A DNA stretch of 64,000 nt from a bacterium. Its GTDB lineage: Bacteria; UBP14; UBA6098; 4484-93. A model generated the notes under the pieces. It searched no databases and was not told the origin of the DNA. It saw nothing but the letters and a program-made list of their open reading frames with translations. Each line of letters opens with the position of its first letter. The stretch's first letter is position 1. The position numbers and the translations under genes were made by a program. The DNA lies in NCBI GenBank assembly GCA_021158465.1, contig JAGGUN010000022.1, positions 21,601 to 85,600 of the forward strand. Reading direction: 5' to 3'. This document shows positions 54,255 through 62,922 of the stretch, in pieces.

Positions 54255-55257
54255 GTTCTTAATAGGTCTCGATGAGAGGGTTTTAGGGCTGCTTGAGCTT
54301 GTTAGCCATTCCAGGGAGCCGTTTAAGGCGGAGACTTACTGGGCAGCACTCGTTAAACTGGCGTGGGAGAAATTTCCCTGCATAAGTGTTGCTGTTCTTC
54401 TTGTGAACAAGGAGACAGGGCATCTTGATATAAAGATGTATCGAGGGTTGTCTGGGGGGTTTGCCAAGCAGTATAAGCCACGGGCGGATGAGGGGATATT
54501 TGCTGAGCTTCTCCGTGGTGGATATCCAAGGATAATAAACAATCTGACACCTACCAGTAAGTATTATCCGATGTTGCTTGAACATCCGGCGAAGAGTATG
54601 CTTATTGTTCCCATCAAGCTTGGAGGTGAGGTTCTGGGTTACGCCTGTATGCATAGTTTGGAGCCGTCCTCGTATTCCGAGGTTGATGTCGGGATTTTCA
54701 GTGCAATGGTGGATGTGGCTTCTCTTGGTGCTTCTCTCTCGGAGGCTGATGAGGAGCTGACTGGTCTTGCTCCGTTTGATGGGAAGACCGAACTTTACAC
54801 CAACAGGTTCTTCCTACGGATACTGGATGATGAACTCCGTCGTATGGAGTATTTTGGGCGTCCGCTTGCACTCGTTCTGTTTGAGATAGCCAACCTTCGT
54901 GAGATTCGGATGACCTATGGAATGAAGAAGGCGGAGGAGGTTTTCATTAAGGTTGCACAGATGTTGAAGGAGAACCTTCGCAGCGTTGATAGGGCTGCTG
55001 TCAGGATGCAGGGTGAAGAGTTTATAATCCTTCTTACGGAGGCAGAGCCGATTGTTGCTCAAAACCTTGCTCAGTCCATACAGAAGCGGATTGTGAGAGC
55101 GATCGATAAGGAAGGACTTCAGATACGATTTAATATGGGACTTGTTTCTGTATCGGGGGGTTCCCAGGATAGAGGAAAACTTCTCCACCAACTGGAGTAC
55201 GCACTCTTCCAGGCAAAGCGCCTGGGTGGCGAGAAGATATATGTAATTGAACTATGA
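54241..55257 (+). CDS. GAF-GGDEF signalling protein with degenerate QGEEF signature
   Basis: A 338-residue soluble protein. Residues 1-165 are a GAF-like sensor domain (KETGHLDIKMYRGLSGG, then LIVPIKLGGEVLGYACMH); residues 175-338 are a GGDEF-type domain with ELYTNRFFLRILDDELRR, DRAAVRMQGEEFIILL and KRLGGEKIYVI. The active-site signature reads QGEEF (residues 257-261) instead of GGDEF/GGEEF, and the first Gly is usually needed, so diguanylate cyclase activity is doubtful; it may instead bind a nucleotide or act as a scaffold. I chose GTG at 54241 because CAGGAG lies 6 bases before it and the start overlaps the hdrB end. It is cotranscribed with a redox protein. Confidence 0.82.
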   Translation: MPKLEFLIGLDERVLGLLELVSHSREPFKAETYWAALVKLAWEKFPCISVAVLLVNKETGHLDIKMYRGLSGGFAKQYKPRADEGIFAELLRGGYPRIINNLTPTSKYYPMLLEHPAKSMLIVPIKLGGEVLGYACMHSLEPSSYSEVDVGIFSAMVDVASLGASLSEADEELTGLAPFDGKTELYTNRFFLRILDDELRRMEYFGRPLALVLFEIANLREIRMTYGMKKAEEVFIKVAQMLKENLRSVDRAAVRMQGEEFIILLTEAEPIVAQNLAQSIQKRIVRAIDKEGLQIRFNMGLVSVSGGSQDRGKLLHQLEYALFQAKRLGGEKIYVIEL

Positions 55258-56180
55258 GAAGGCTCATCCCATTCATCTTTCTTCTTTTCTCTTGTGGAGG
55301 AGGGGGGCTGGGGAGCTTCTCTTCCAGTCCACATTCTTCATATGAGTCGTTCTTCTCGGTGCCTGTTTCTGCTTGGCTCTCCACGGATTGCACGGTCGAT
55401 ACGGAGATGGGTGGTGTTCCGATACTTATGTATCATAACATCTCAAGTAGGGTGCGGAGATACTCCGTTTCACCGGACGAGTTCAGGTATCATCTTGAGG
55501 TGCTCTGGCAGAACGGCTTCTATCCCGTGGGTCTTTCGGAGCTTTTAGACGGGTTGGGCTGTGTTCCTGCTGGCAAGAAGCCTGTGGTTCTGACATTTGA
55601 CGATGCAAAACCTACCCAATTCTTCTACATTATTCGAGGGGATTCTGTTCTCATTGACCCTCTGTGTGCAGTTGGGATAATACTTGATTTTCATGACAGG
55701 CATCCTGATTTTCCTGTTCGGGGTGTCTTTTTTATTCCGCTCGACGGGACTCCGTTTGGTCAACAGAAGTATGTCAAGCGCAAGATAAGAGAGCTTTCGA
55801 GGCTCGGATTTGAGATAGGAAATCATACAGCGAGTCATACGAGTCTTAGAGCTGTCTCGGAGGGGAAGCTTGGATACGAGTTAGGCAAGGTGGTTTCTTT
55901 CTTTGAAACGGTGCTCGGAGTTGAGGCTCACCGTTTCTCCGGAGTTGCTTACCCTTACGGTATCCTTCCCTCTGTTTCTGTGGACTCTGTTTGTTATCGT
56001 GGCAGGCTGTATAACATCTCCTACGGTGTCGGTGTGAACCCTGCTCTTTGCCCGAGCCCGAAATCAAGAGAATTTGCTAAATCTGTTATGAACCTCCCAC
56101 GCTTTGAAGGCACGACCAGAACGGTTGAGTACCTCATCAGGAAAAATGGGATATATATCTCTCGTGGAGGCAGGAGTTGA
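55254..56180 (+). CDS. Polysaccharide deacetylase-like lipoprotein
   Basis: A 308-residue protein with a lipoprotein signal (FIFLLFSC, Cys14) and a NodB-type carbohydrate esterase 4 domain. VLTFDDAKPT carries the catalytic Asp-Asp pair and EIGNHTASHTSL supplies the His residues for metal; GVAYPYGIL is a further family segment. It would deacetylate N-acetylated glycans in the periplasm or at the outer membrane. An insertion between FDD and HxxSH includes DSVLIDPLCAVGIILDF. Its ATG overlaps the GGDEF gene stop by 4 bases, and its stop overlaps the next TTG start. Confidence 0.84.
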   Translation: MRRLIPFIFLLFSCGGGGLGSFSSSPHSSYESFFSVPVSAWLSTDCTVDTEMGGVPILMYHNISSRVRRYSVSPDEFRYHLEVLWQNGFYPVGLSELLDGLGCVPAGKKPVVLTFDDAKPTQFFYIIRGDSVLIDPLCAVGIILDFHDRHPDFPVRGVFFIPLDGTPFGQQKYVKRKIRELSRLGFEIGNHTASHTSLRAVSEGKLGYELGKVVSFFETVLGVEAHRFSGVAYPYGILPSVSVDSVCYRGRLYNISYGVGVNPALCPSPKSREFAKSVMNLPRFEGTTRTVEYLIRKNGIYISRGGRS

Positions 56181-56857
56181 GCTATCCTCTGAAGTATCTT
56201 CTCTCGCTTATCCTTCTTTTGATACTTGCCTGGGCTGTGTGGCAGATAGTGGAGAATAGCTTCGGCTGGCAAAATGTTCATACAGAGAAATTCAGCTCGA
56301 TTTTCAGAAGAAAGAATCCAGAGGAGAGTAGTTTTGCCCCATCTGGTTCATTCTTTGAGGAGTTTGATGGTTTGCCTTCATTTCCCATTACGGATGGTGA
56401 GATAGATGGCGGGTTATATGTTATCCCTAACAGCTCGCCTTCGTTATCGAAAGTGGTTCTTCTTCCCGGGGTTGAGGCGAGGTATTTTATTCTCGAGGCT
56501 CGCATCGGGCGAGCGGGTAATAGAGGCTCTGTTGGGGGGCTTGTCTTCTTTGTTAGGAGCAAGGAGGAATATCATCTTTTCGGTGTGGATGGTATCGGGC
56601 AGTTTGTCCTGTTGAAGTATACCGATGGAAAATTCACTCCTCTTCTGGAGGATGTGTCGGTTTCGTTATCTCTCCGACCAAACAGGTTTAGTGTGCTTAG
56701 GGTGGTTTCGACAGATGAGCTGCTGGAGTTTTTTATAGATGGCAGGGAGGTTTTTGCCACCAGGGATGTCAAGGAGCAAGGTGTGGGGGGTGTAGGCTTT
56801 TTTGTTGACCCGGCTTGCACCCTTAAGGTTGACTGGCTTCTTTTCTCGAGGATATGA
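56177..56857 (+). CDS. Membrane-anchored lectin-like (concanavalin fold) protein, unknown
   Basis: A 226-residue protein with one N-terminal membrane helix (YLLSLILLLILAWAVWQIV), a linker, and a C-terminal beta-sandwich with DGEIDGGLYVI, RGSVGGLVFFVRSKEEYHLF and GVGGVGFFVDPACTLKVDWLLF. This pattern matches LamG/3-keto-disaccharide-hydrolase-like jelly-roll domains that bind glycans. The start is TTG with GGAGG seven bases upstream, overlapping the deacetylase stop. It probably holds glycan near the deacetylase. No catalytic residues can be assigned. Confidence 0.65.
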   Translation: MSYPLKYLLSLILLLILAWAVWQIVENSFGWQNVHTEKFSSIFRRKNPEESSFAPSGSFFEEFDGLPSFPITDGEIDGGLYVIPNSSPSLSKVVLLPGVEARYFILEARIGRAGNRGSVGGLVFFVRSKEEYHLFGVDGIGQFVLLKYTDGKFTPLLEDVSVSLSLRPNRFSVLRVVSTDELLEFFIDGREVFATRDVKEQGVGGVGFFVDPACTLKVDWLLFSRI

Positions 56858-57387
56858 TGACAGGATTTAAGGAGAAGAGGTTTGTTCGGCTTGGTGGTGT
56901 TGGGGTTCTGTCCGATATTGTCTCAATATTTTACCCGCTTTTCGTTGTTCTTGGAATATTCTCGAAGGTGTCGTTGGAGCTTTTGCGGACAGGGGTTAGG
57001 ATTGAGCGTCGTCTTTTTCTCTTTGGAACGGAGATAGCATACAAGCGCTGGCTCTTCCCTTATGAGGGGATAAAGGTTGTTCGTTACAAGGAGTCTCGTC
57101 CTTGGACCATACTTATTATCGGGAATATAGTGGCAATATTCGCATTTGTTTATGCTATACGGGGTGTTTTCTTCTCGAAAACGGTTATTGCCTGGCAGGG
57201 AGCAGTTGTTTTTCTTCTCGGCGTTTTGGGTGGAGTTGTGGCAGCCACAATCTTCGGTCTGTGGCGCCGTAGGTTCCTTCTTATCAAAGGGGATGGGTTT
57301 AGTTTCCGCATCGAGACAGGGGAACAGGATATAGAGCTTGACCTCATTCAGGAGAGGCTCATCTCGCGCCTCTGGCGAGTGCGATAG
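56854..57387 (+). CDS. Membrane protein of unknown function
   Basis: A 177-residue protein with one hydrophobic segment near residue 20-35 (IVSIFYPLFVVLGIF) and a pair near 90-140 (ILIIGNIVAIFAFVYAIRG, then AVVFLLGVLGGVVAATI), with basic flanks. I do not recognise a family. It could resemble PH-domain-type membrane proteins, but the evidence is weak. It is the last gene of the overlapping plus-strand operon and its end overlaps the converging acyltransferase by 40 bases. Confidence 0.65.
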   Translation: MMTGFKEKRFVRLGGVGVLSDIVSIFYPLFVVLGIFSKVSLELLRTGVRIERRLFLFGTEIAYKRWLFPYEGIKVVRYKESRPWTILIIGNIVAIFAFVYAIRGVFFSKTVIAWQGAVVFLLGVLGGVVAATIFGLWRRRFLLIKGDGFSFRIETGEQDIELDLIQERLISRLWRVR

Positions 57388-58274
57388 AGCTCGGGATGGG
57401 TTGTCTTCCATCTCCGGTGTGCCCAGAACCAGTGGTCGGGATGCTCCCTGATGAAATCCTCGATAACGGTTGTATATTCCTGTGTCAAGGAGTTTATCGC
57501 ATCGTCGGTTAGCTTGTTGGTCTTCGGGTATATTATCTCTTTGCAGATAAAAATGTGTTTCTCCGGACGGTCTTTTCTTCTAAGGAAGAATCCGATAAAG
57601 ATTGGTGCAGAGCTTTTTATTGCGAATGCTGCAGGACCTTTTGGTGTTGAGGCTTTCATTCCGAAGAATGAAACGATGGTTCCGTCTCTTCCTGCGTCCT
57701 GGTCGGAGAGCAACGCAACGAGTCGCTTTCTCTTCAATGCTTTCAACACTCCTCTGGCAGAAACCCCGATTGGAATTGTCTCTATCCCCATAATATGCCT
57801 GATACGGTTCATCTCACGGTCGATGATGCGGTTTTTCTGCTTCCCGACGAGGAAGTCAATATTTCCCCATCTCTCAGCGATGTATGCTCCTCCCATCTCC
57901 CATGAGCCAAAATGCCCGGTGACAAGGATTCCACCTTTATCCTCTCTTATTATCTCCTCTAAGATTTCCTCTCCCTCACACTCGAAGAAGGATGCAACTT
58001 TTCCTTTTATGAGTGGAAGTGTGGCATACTCGACAACCGAGGCGACAAAGTTCTGATAGGACGCAATGGCAATCGCTTTTATCAGTGCCCTGTCTTCTAT
58101 TCCGAGGGCGGCAGAGATATTCCTGTGGCTGACATCTCTCCTTATCCCTACAAAGTAGATGAGAGAACCAAGCTTCTTTCCAAAGGCAACGGACATCTTG
58201 CGTGGTAGGAGAAAAAGCATAGCAGAAAATAGCCTGTATGCTATGTATTCAATAATGTGTTGGACCCTCTTCAT
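57348..58274 (-). CDS. LpxL/HtrB-family lipid acyltransferase
   Basis: A 308-residue membrane-associated acyltransferase. The catalytic HFGSWE (H-x4-E type), the RDGTIVSFFGMKASTPKGPAAF segment and the C-terminal DHWFWAHRRWKT are as in LpxL/HtrB late acyltransferases, which add acyl chains to lipid A precursors; phosphatidylinositol mannoside acyltransferases look similar. In an organism with outer-membrane proteins lipid A is the likely target. It is coupled to the peptidase gene (26-base overlap) directly behind the S10 operon. GGGAGA precedes the ATG. Confidence 0.88.
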   Translation of the reverse strand: MKRVQHIIEYIAYRLFSAMLFLLPRKMSVAFGKKLGSLIYFVGIRRDVSHRNISAALGIEDRALIKAIAIASYQNFVASVVEYATLPLIKGKVASFFECEGEEILEEIIREDKGGILVTGHFGSWEMGGAYIAERWGNIDFLVGKQKNRIIDREMNRIRHIMGIETIPIGVSARGVLKALKRKRLVALLSDQDAGRDGTIVSFFGMKASTPKGPAAFAIKSSAPIFIGFFLRRKDRPEKHIFICKEIIYPKTNKLTDDAINSLTQEYTTVIEDFIREHPDHWFWAHRRWKTTHPELYRTRQRREMSLS

Positions 58275-59094
58275 TCTCCCATTCCCTTATTTTCCTGCGA
58301 TTGCGAATCTTCACTCTAATATATGAAATAAAGAGTAATAAGAGAAATACAAGAAATATGACCCTTTGGTCGAGGAATATGGAGAATATGTTGTAATGTC
58401 GGCGGATGTGGTCGAAGAGTATCTTGTTGTAGCCGCTTTCTGTTATTCCGAAATGGTAGAGCATTGCTCTCTCGAAGCCGAGCTTTGGGATGTCGGCTAT
58501 GAACCGGATGAGCCTTTCTTTTCCCACTTTTTCATACAGCAGTTTCACAGCGATGTAGCTTTCGGCATAGGCGAGGTGTGCCTTGTCCGAGTGGAATATG
58601 TTCACATCGTCGATATCGGGTAGCTCTATAAGCTTCCCCGATAGTGAGGCGAAAGCGAGTCTTATCGTGCTTCCTTGCACAACCTCGCAGGATAGGAGCT
58701 GAGCGACCCCCTCGTCGAACCAACGCGGAATGCAGGAGTTCTCTGTCTTTTTGTGCAAGAGGATATGTGTAAGTTCGTGCGTTACGACCGATGGGTTGAG
58801 CTTTTCCTGTGATAGGAGGATAATCTTGGACATTCTTGGGATGGCGGCTGCGAACCCCCATTCAGGGAGGGTGTTACCTGTTGCCGAGTCGAACTGCTCG
58901 CGGTTCTCCGCTACAAACACAAATATAGAGCCTGCGTCCGTCTCAAAGAACTCCTCCAATCTTTTCGTCTCACTCTCGATATGGGAGACAAGCTCAGGAG
59001 AACAGGCTCCTTCAAGGATGATCTTTGCCTGTATAGGAGATGCAAGGATGATAAGAGAGATAATGCAGGCGGGTAGTTTTATCAACCCTATCAA
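58249..59094 (-). CDS. Exported MA-clan peptidase-like protein behind rpmC
   Basis: A 281-residue protein with a signal peptide (KLPACIISLIILASPIQA), a metallopeptidase core with HELTH (His106-His110) and Glu128 in WFDEGVAQLLS, as in peptidase MA-like proteins (gluzincin arrangement), and a C-terminal membrane helix (VIFLVFLLLLFISYI) followed by a basic tail. The active site would face the periplasm. The start I give is TTG, 5 bases after the rpmC stop, with no strong ribosome binding site, so it is translated at the tail of the ribosomal operon. The substrate is unknown. Confidence 0.78.
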   Translation of the reverse strand: MIGLIKLPACIISLIILASPIQAKIILEGACSPELVSHIESETKRLEEFFETDAGSIFVFVAENREQFDSATGNTLPEWGFAAAIPRMSKIILLSQEKLNPSVVTHELTHILLHKKTENSCIPRWFDEGVAQLLSCEVVQGSTIRLAFASLSGKLIELPDIDDVNIFHSDKAHLAYAESYIAVKLLYEKVGKERLIRFIADIPKLGFERAMLYHFGITESGYNKILFDHIRRHYNIFSIFLDQRVIFLVFLLLLFISYIRVKIRNRRKIREWENEEGPTHY

Positions 59095-59099
59095 TGAGG

Positions 59100-59321
59100 C
59101 TATTTTTCAGTTCTTTGGAACGACTTATCTATTCCGAGTTTTCTTTCGTTGAGGATGGTCTTGATGCGCGCAATCTCCTTTTTTATTTCCCTGAACCGCT
59201 TTGGATTGGAAAGTTCCTTGATAGCCCTTTGCATTCTCAGGTTAAACGCCTCCTCTTCCAGCTCCCGGATCCTGTGTACGAGTTCATCATTCGTCATTTC
59301 CCGAAGCTGCCAGACCTTCAT
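59100..59321 (-). CDS. rpmC: 50S ribosomal protein L29, last gene of the S10 operon
   Basis: A 73-residue L29 with the helical hairpin [31 protein letters not shown] and the [19 protein letters not shown] signature. It contacts the polypeptide tunnel exit. In most genomes rpsQ is next; here a peptidase gene is. ATGA overlap with rplP. Confidence 0.96.
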   Translation of the reverse strand: MKVWQLREMTNDELVHRIRELEEEAFNLRMQRAIKELSNPKRFREIKKEIARIKTILNERKLGIDKSFQRTEK

Positions 59322-59746
59322 AATCTTACTCCTCCGTCCATTTCTCTTGTTACCATCTTGACCTTGATAGGCAGCTTTCTTGCTGCGAGCTTGAACGCTC
59401 TGTAAGCTCTTTCTTCAGGAACTCCCTCGAGCTCGAAGAGGATCCTGCCCGGCTTCACTACAGCAACATAATGGTCAGGAGCGCCTTTTCCCTTACCCAT
59501 TCTCGTTTCGGCTGGTTTCTTGGTCACAGGCTTGTGTGGGAAGATGGTGATCCAGAGTTTTCCCTCCCGCTTGAGGTACCTGGTAATAGCGATACGAGCA
59601 GCCTCTATCTGTCGTGATGTGATCCAGCGACCTTCCATTGCCTTGATGCCGTAATCGCCGAAGGCGAGCCTGTATCCCCCCTTAGCGTTTCCTTTTATTC
59701 TGCCTCGGTGAACTCGTCTATATTTTAGTCTCTGTGGGGCAAGCAT
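59318..59746 (-). CDS. rplP: 50S ribosomal protein L16
   Basis: A 142-residue L16 with [19 protein letters not shown] and [25 protein letters not shown], both L16/L10e signatures, and [22 protein letters not shown]16 helps form the A-site of the peptidyl transferase centre. Twelve bases follow rpsC. Confidence 0.97.
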   Translation of the reverse strand: MLAPQRLKYRRVHRGRIKGNAKGGYRLAFGDYGIKAMEGRWITSRQIEAARIAITRYLKREGKLWITIFPHKPVTKKPAETRMGKGKGAPDHYVAVVKPGRILFELEGVPEERAYRAFKLAARKLPIKVKMVTREMDGGVRL

Positions 59747-59758
59747 TTATCCTCCCTA

Positions 59759-60508
59759 TTATCTCCTTTTTCTGCGGGATTTCTTCTTCTTTATCTGTTT
59801 TTGTAGCACCTCTTTCATACCGCCTAAGATTTCCCCCTTGAATATCCATACCTTTACTCCGACGCATCCGTATGTTGTGTGTGCGGTTTCGGTAGCGTAA
59901 TCGATGTCGGCGCGGAGCGTGTGGAGAGGGACCCTTCCGTCCATATATGTTTCGGAGTGTGCGATTTCGGCTCCCCTTAGCCTTCCACTGCATTTTATCT
60001 TTACCCCATCTGCGCCTGCTCTCATAGATTCCTGGATGGCTCGTTTCATTGCTCTCCTGTATGAGACACGTCCTTCAATCTGGCGAGCGATATTTCTTGC
60101 AACCAAAGTTGCGTCCAGCTCAGGGTGGTTGACCTCCATAACATTGAGCTGGATGTCCTTCTCGGTTAGTTGTTCCAGCTCCTTTTTGAACAGTTCAATC
60201 CTTGCTCCGCCGGGACCTATGACAACGCCGGGGCGTGCGGTGTATATGTTGATAATAAGCCTTTTGGGTGAGCGGAGTATTTCTATATTAGATATAGCGG
60301 GGTCGATGTTCTTCGCCATCGGGCTTTCTATTTCGCTTCTATCTTTTGTGGATACTTTGATCCTCGGGAGTCGTTCCATAGTGTATCTGCGCACCATCAG
60401 GTCCTCAAGAAGGTTTTTCTGATAGTCCCCTTTACGGGCGAACCATTTGGAGTTCCATGAGCGAACTATCCCGAGTCTGAGTCCTATTGGATTGGTTTTC
60501 TGTCCCAA
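59759..60508 (-). CDS. rpsC: 30S ribosomal protein S3
   Basis: A 249-residue S3 with GQKTNPIGLRLGI at the start, the KH domain signature VVIGPGGARIELFKKELEQL, and RRAMKRAIQESMRAGADGVKIKCSGRLRGAEIA in the C-terminal domain. It is near the mRNA entry channel. The C-terminal tail is basic (KKKKSRRKRR). Confidence 0.97.
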   Translation of the reverse strand: MGQKTNPIGLRLGIVRSWNSKWFARKGDYQKNLLEDLMVRRYTMERLPRIKVSTKDRSEIESPMAKNIDPAISNIEILRSPKRLIINIYTARPGVVIGPGGARIELFKKELEQLTEKDIQLNVMEVNHPELDATLVARNIARQIEGRVSYRRAMKRAIQESMRAGADGVKIKCSGRLRGAEIAHSETYMDGRVPLHTLRADIDYATETAHTTYGCVGVKVWIFKGEILGGMKEVLQKQIKKKKSRRKRR

Positions 60509-60519
60509 TTTTTCACTCC

Positions 60520-60861
60520 TTACTTCTCGTCGGATACAATGACGGTTATATGACTTGTTCTCTTAAGTATACGGCTTCCTCTCCCGAAGGAGCCTATTCT
60601 GACCCTTTTATAAGATGGTCCACCGTCTATTTTAACATCTTTGATGAACAGCTCTTCCTCTTTAGCCTTTAACCCTTCTATATTGAGGGCGTTGGCGGCG
60701 GCTTGTTTCACCACCTTAAAGAGAATCCTTGCTCCCTTTTTGTTCACAAGAGGGAGGATCCCCAGCACATCCTCGACCCTCTTTCCCCGGATGGTGTCTG
60801 CCACTATCTTGAGCTTCTTCGGGGACATGCGGATAAATCTTGCTCTTCCGACTGCCTCCAT
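60520..60861 (-). CDS. rplV: 50S ribosomal protein L22
   Basis: A 113-residue L22 with RFIRMSPKKLKIVADTIRGKRVEDVL at the N-terminus and the extended hairpin containing GPSYKRVRIGSFGRGSRILKRTSHITVIV, which lines the exit tunnel. Macrolide sensitivity often maps to this hairpin; I see nothing unusual in it. Confidence 0.96.
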   Translation of the reverse strand: MEAVGRARFIRMSPKKLKIVADTIRGKRVEDVLGILPLVNKKGARILFKVVKQAAANALNIEGLKAKEEELFIKDVKIDGGPSYKRVRIGSFGRGSRILKRTSHITVIVSDEK

Positions 60862-60881
60862 ACCTTTTCTCCCTCGGATTC

Positions 60882-61169
60882 CTACTTGATTCTTCCCTTT
60901 TGTGCAGCTTTCTTCCCTCCATGCCCACGGAAGATCCGTGTTGGAGCGAACTCCCCGAGCCTATGTCCTACCATATTCTCCGTGATGTACACGGGGATAA
61001 ACCTATTCCCGTTGTGGACGGCGATTGTGTGTCCGACAAACTCCGGTGTAATCATCGAACTCCTGGACCAGGTCTTTATAACCTTCTTTTCGCCTTTTTC
61101 GTTCAGCCGTCGGATCTTTTTCATCAGGCATTCTGCAACGAATGGTCCTTTTTTGATTGATCTGCTCAT
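60882..61169 (-). CDS. rpsS: 30S ribosomal protein S19
   Basis: A 95-residue S19: [19 protein letters not shown], then [46 protein letters not shown], the family signature. It is at the head of the 30S subunit and follows rplB after one base. Confidence 0.97.
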   Translation of the reverse strand: MSRSIKKGPFVAECLMKKIRRLNEKGEKKVIKTWSRSSMITPEFVGHTIAVHNGNRFIPVYITENMVGHRLGEFAPTRIFRGHGGKKAAQKGRIK

Positions 61170-61170
61170 A

Positions 61171-62001
61171 CTACTTCTCCGCGTTCCTTCTACGAATTAT
61201 CAGTCTGTCGGAAGGTTTCTTCCTCCTTGTTTTTTCTCCTTTGACGACCCTGCCTGTGTAGTTTGTGCTGGCTTTATATCCTTTTACCTTTCCTTCGCCT
61301 CCACCGTGTGGGTGGTCAACTGGGTTCATAGCGACGCCCCTTACTGATGGTCGGATGCCGAGATGTCGCTTGGCGCCTGCTTTCCCCAGCACAATGTTCT
61401 TATGGTCGACATTGCTTGCCTGGCCGATGGTTGCATAGCAGGAGCTCGGGATCTTTCTCACCTCGGACGATGGAAACTGGACGATTATGTATTTCTCTTC
61501 TCTTCCTATGATAGTGGCGTATGAGCCTGCGGAGCGGGCTATCTGTGCTCCTTTGCCTGGTTTCAGTTCGATATTGTGTATCCTTGTTCCCATAGGTATA
61601 AGCCCGATAGGGAGTGCGTTTCCCACCTTGAACTCTGCGTCCGGTCCGGAGGTGACTGTGTCTCCTACCTTCAGTGATTCCGGTGCTATGATATACCTTT
61701 TCTCACCGTCGATGTAGTGCAGAAGTGCTATGAATGCGCTTCTGTTTGGGTCGTATTCGATGGCTGCGACGCGAGCTGGGATGCCTATTTTGTCCCTCTT
61801 AAAGTCGATTATCCGGTATTTCCGTTTGTGTCCTCCGCCTCTGTGTCGAACGGTTATTCTGCCCTTGTTATTCCTGCCGCCTGACTTGGTCAGTGGGGCA
61901 GTGAGGGATTTCTCAGGCTCTTTCTTGGAAAGCTCGCTATAATCGAGGCTCACCTTAAATCTTAGGGTTGGAGTTATCGGTTTATATCTCTTAATCCCCA
62001 T
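61171..62001 (-). CDS. rplB: 50S ribosomal protein L2
   Basis: A 276-residue L2 with the OB-fold and SH3-like domains: [43 protein letters not shown], and the C-terminal [22 protein letters not shown], which sits near the peptidyl transferase centre. The histidine region is intact. Confidence 0.98.
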   Translation of the reverse strand: MGIKRYKPITPTLRFKVSLDYSELSKKEPEKSLTAPLTKSGGRNNKGRITVRHRGGGHKRKYRIIDFKRDKIGIPARVAAIEYDPNRSAFIALLHYIDGEKRYIIAPESLKVGDTVTSGPDAEFKVGNALPIGLIPMGTRIHNIELKPGKGAQIARSAGSYATIIGREEKYIIVQFPSSEVRKIPSSCYATIGQASNVDHKNIVLGKAGAKRHLGIRPSVRGVAMNPVDHPHGGGEGKVKGYKASTNYTGRVVKGEKTRRKKPSDRLIIRRRNAEK

Positions 62002-62002
62002 T

Positions 62003-62293
62003 TTACACCCCTTCGAAGATGGGGATCTTATCCCCTTTTCTCAGTTTCACATAAGCTTTCTTATACCCTGGCTTTCTACCTTCCCATCTACCATATCTTC
62101 TCAGCTTTGACGGAACGAGGCTTGTTCTTACCTCAAGCACTCTCACCTTAAACAGTTCTTCGATGGCAGATTTTATCTGGTGCTTGTTAGCGTTCCTTGC
62201 CACCTTGAAGAGATACACATTGTTTCTTTCCTGGTCGCCTGTTCCCTTCTCCGTTAGAAGTGGTGCCAGGATTATGTTATATGGGGTTTTCAT
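62003..62293 (-). CDS. rplW: 50S ribosomal protein L23
   Basis: A 96-residue L23 with [15 protein letters not shown] and [32 protein letters not shown]; it docks the signal recognition particle and trigger factor at the tunnel exit. ATGA overlap with rplD. Confidence 0.96.
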   Translation of the reverse strand: MKTPYNIILAPLLTEKGTGDQERNNVYLFKVARNANKHQIKSAIEELFKVRVLEVRTSLVPSKLRRYGRWEGRKPGYKKAYVKLRKGDKIPIFEGV

Positions 62294-62922
62294 TTTGACA
62301 ATCTCTCCTCCAGTTTCCTGATTGAGTCTTCGGTTGCGATTATAGTTGTGTGTCTGATGATATCGTAGGCGTTGAGCTCGCCTGTCGGTTTGATATTAAC
62401 CTTTTCGATATTTCTGACAGATTTATATAGGTTGGTGTCGGATTCCGCCGTCAGGAAGAGGATATGTTCTCCGTCGGGTATGGTCATATTGGCAAGGATT
62501 CTTTTTATCGTTTTTGTGCTTGGCTTATCGAGGGTTATATTTTCCACTACCTTTATGGCGGACTCCTTTGCTCTCTGTGTGAGCGCACTCTTGAATGCGA
62601 GCCTTTTTACCTTCTTTGGGAGTTTCATTTTGTAGTTTCTTGGTTTTGGTCCGAATACCACTCCTCCGTGTCGCCAGAGTGGAGAGTTGATTGTTCCGGC
62701 TCTTGCTCTTCCGGTTCCCTTCTGTACCCAGGGTTTTCTTCCGCCGCCTCTCACTTCAGCTCTTGTCTTGGTAGAGGCATTTCCCTGCCTTTGGTTAGCG
62801 AGGTAGGTCTTCACATATTGGTGCATCGCAAAAAAGTTTGGCTCGTCGACGAATAGCGCCTCTGGAAGTGGCACCGTTCCTATTTTGTTTCCGTCTTTGT
62901 CGAACCTATCTGCTTGGTACAT
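62290..62922 (-). CDS. rplD: 50S ribosomal protein L4
   Basis: A 210-residue L4. The conserved loop QRQGNASTKTRAEVRGGGRKPWVQKGTGRARAGTINSPLWRHGG enters the exit tunnel; the C-terminal domain ends [13 protein letters not shown]. In E. coli L4 represses the S10 operon through its leader; that leader would be outside this window. The start lies 17 bases inside the rplC end. Confidence 0.96.
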   Translation of the reverse strand: MYQADRFDKDGNKIGTVPLPEALFVDEPNFFAMHQYVKTYLANQRQGNASTKTRAEVRGGGRKPWVQKGTGRARAGTINSPLWRHGGVVFGPKPRNYKMKLPKKVKRLAFKSALTQRAKESAIKVVENITLDKPSTKTIKRILANMTIPDGEHILFLTAESDTNLYKSVRNIEKVNIKPTGELNAYDIIRHTTIIATEDSIRKLEERLSK

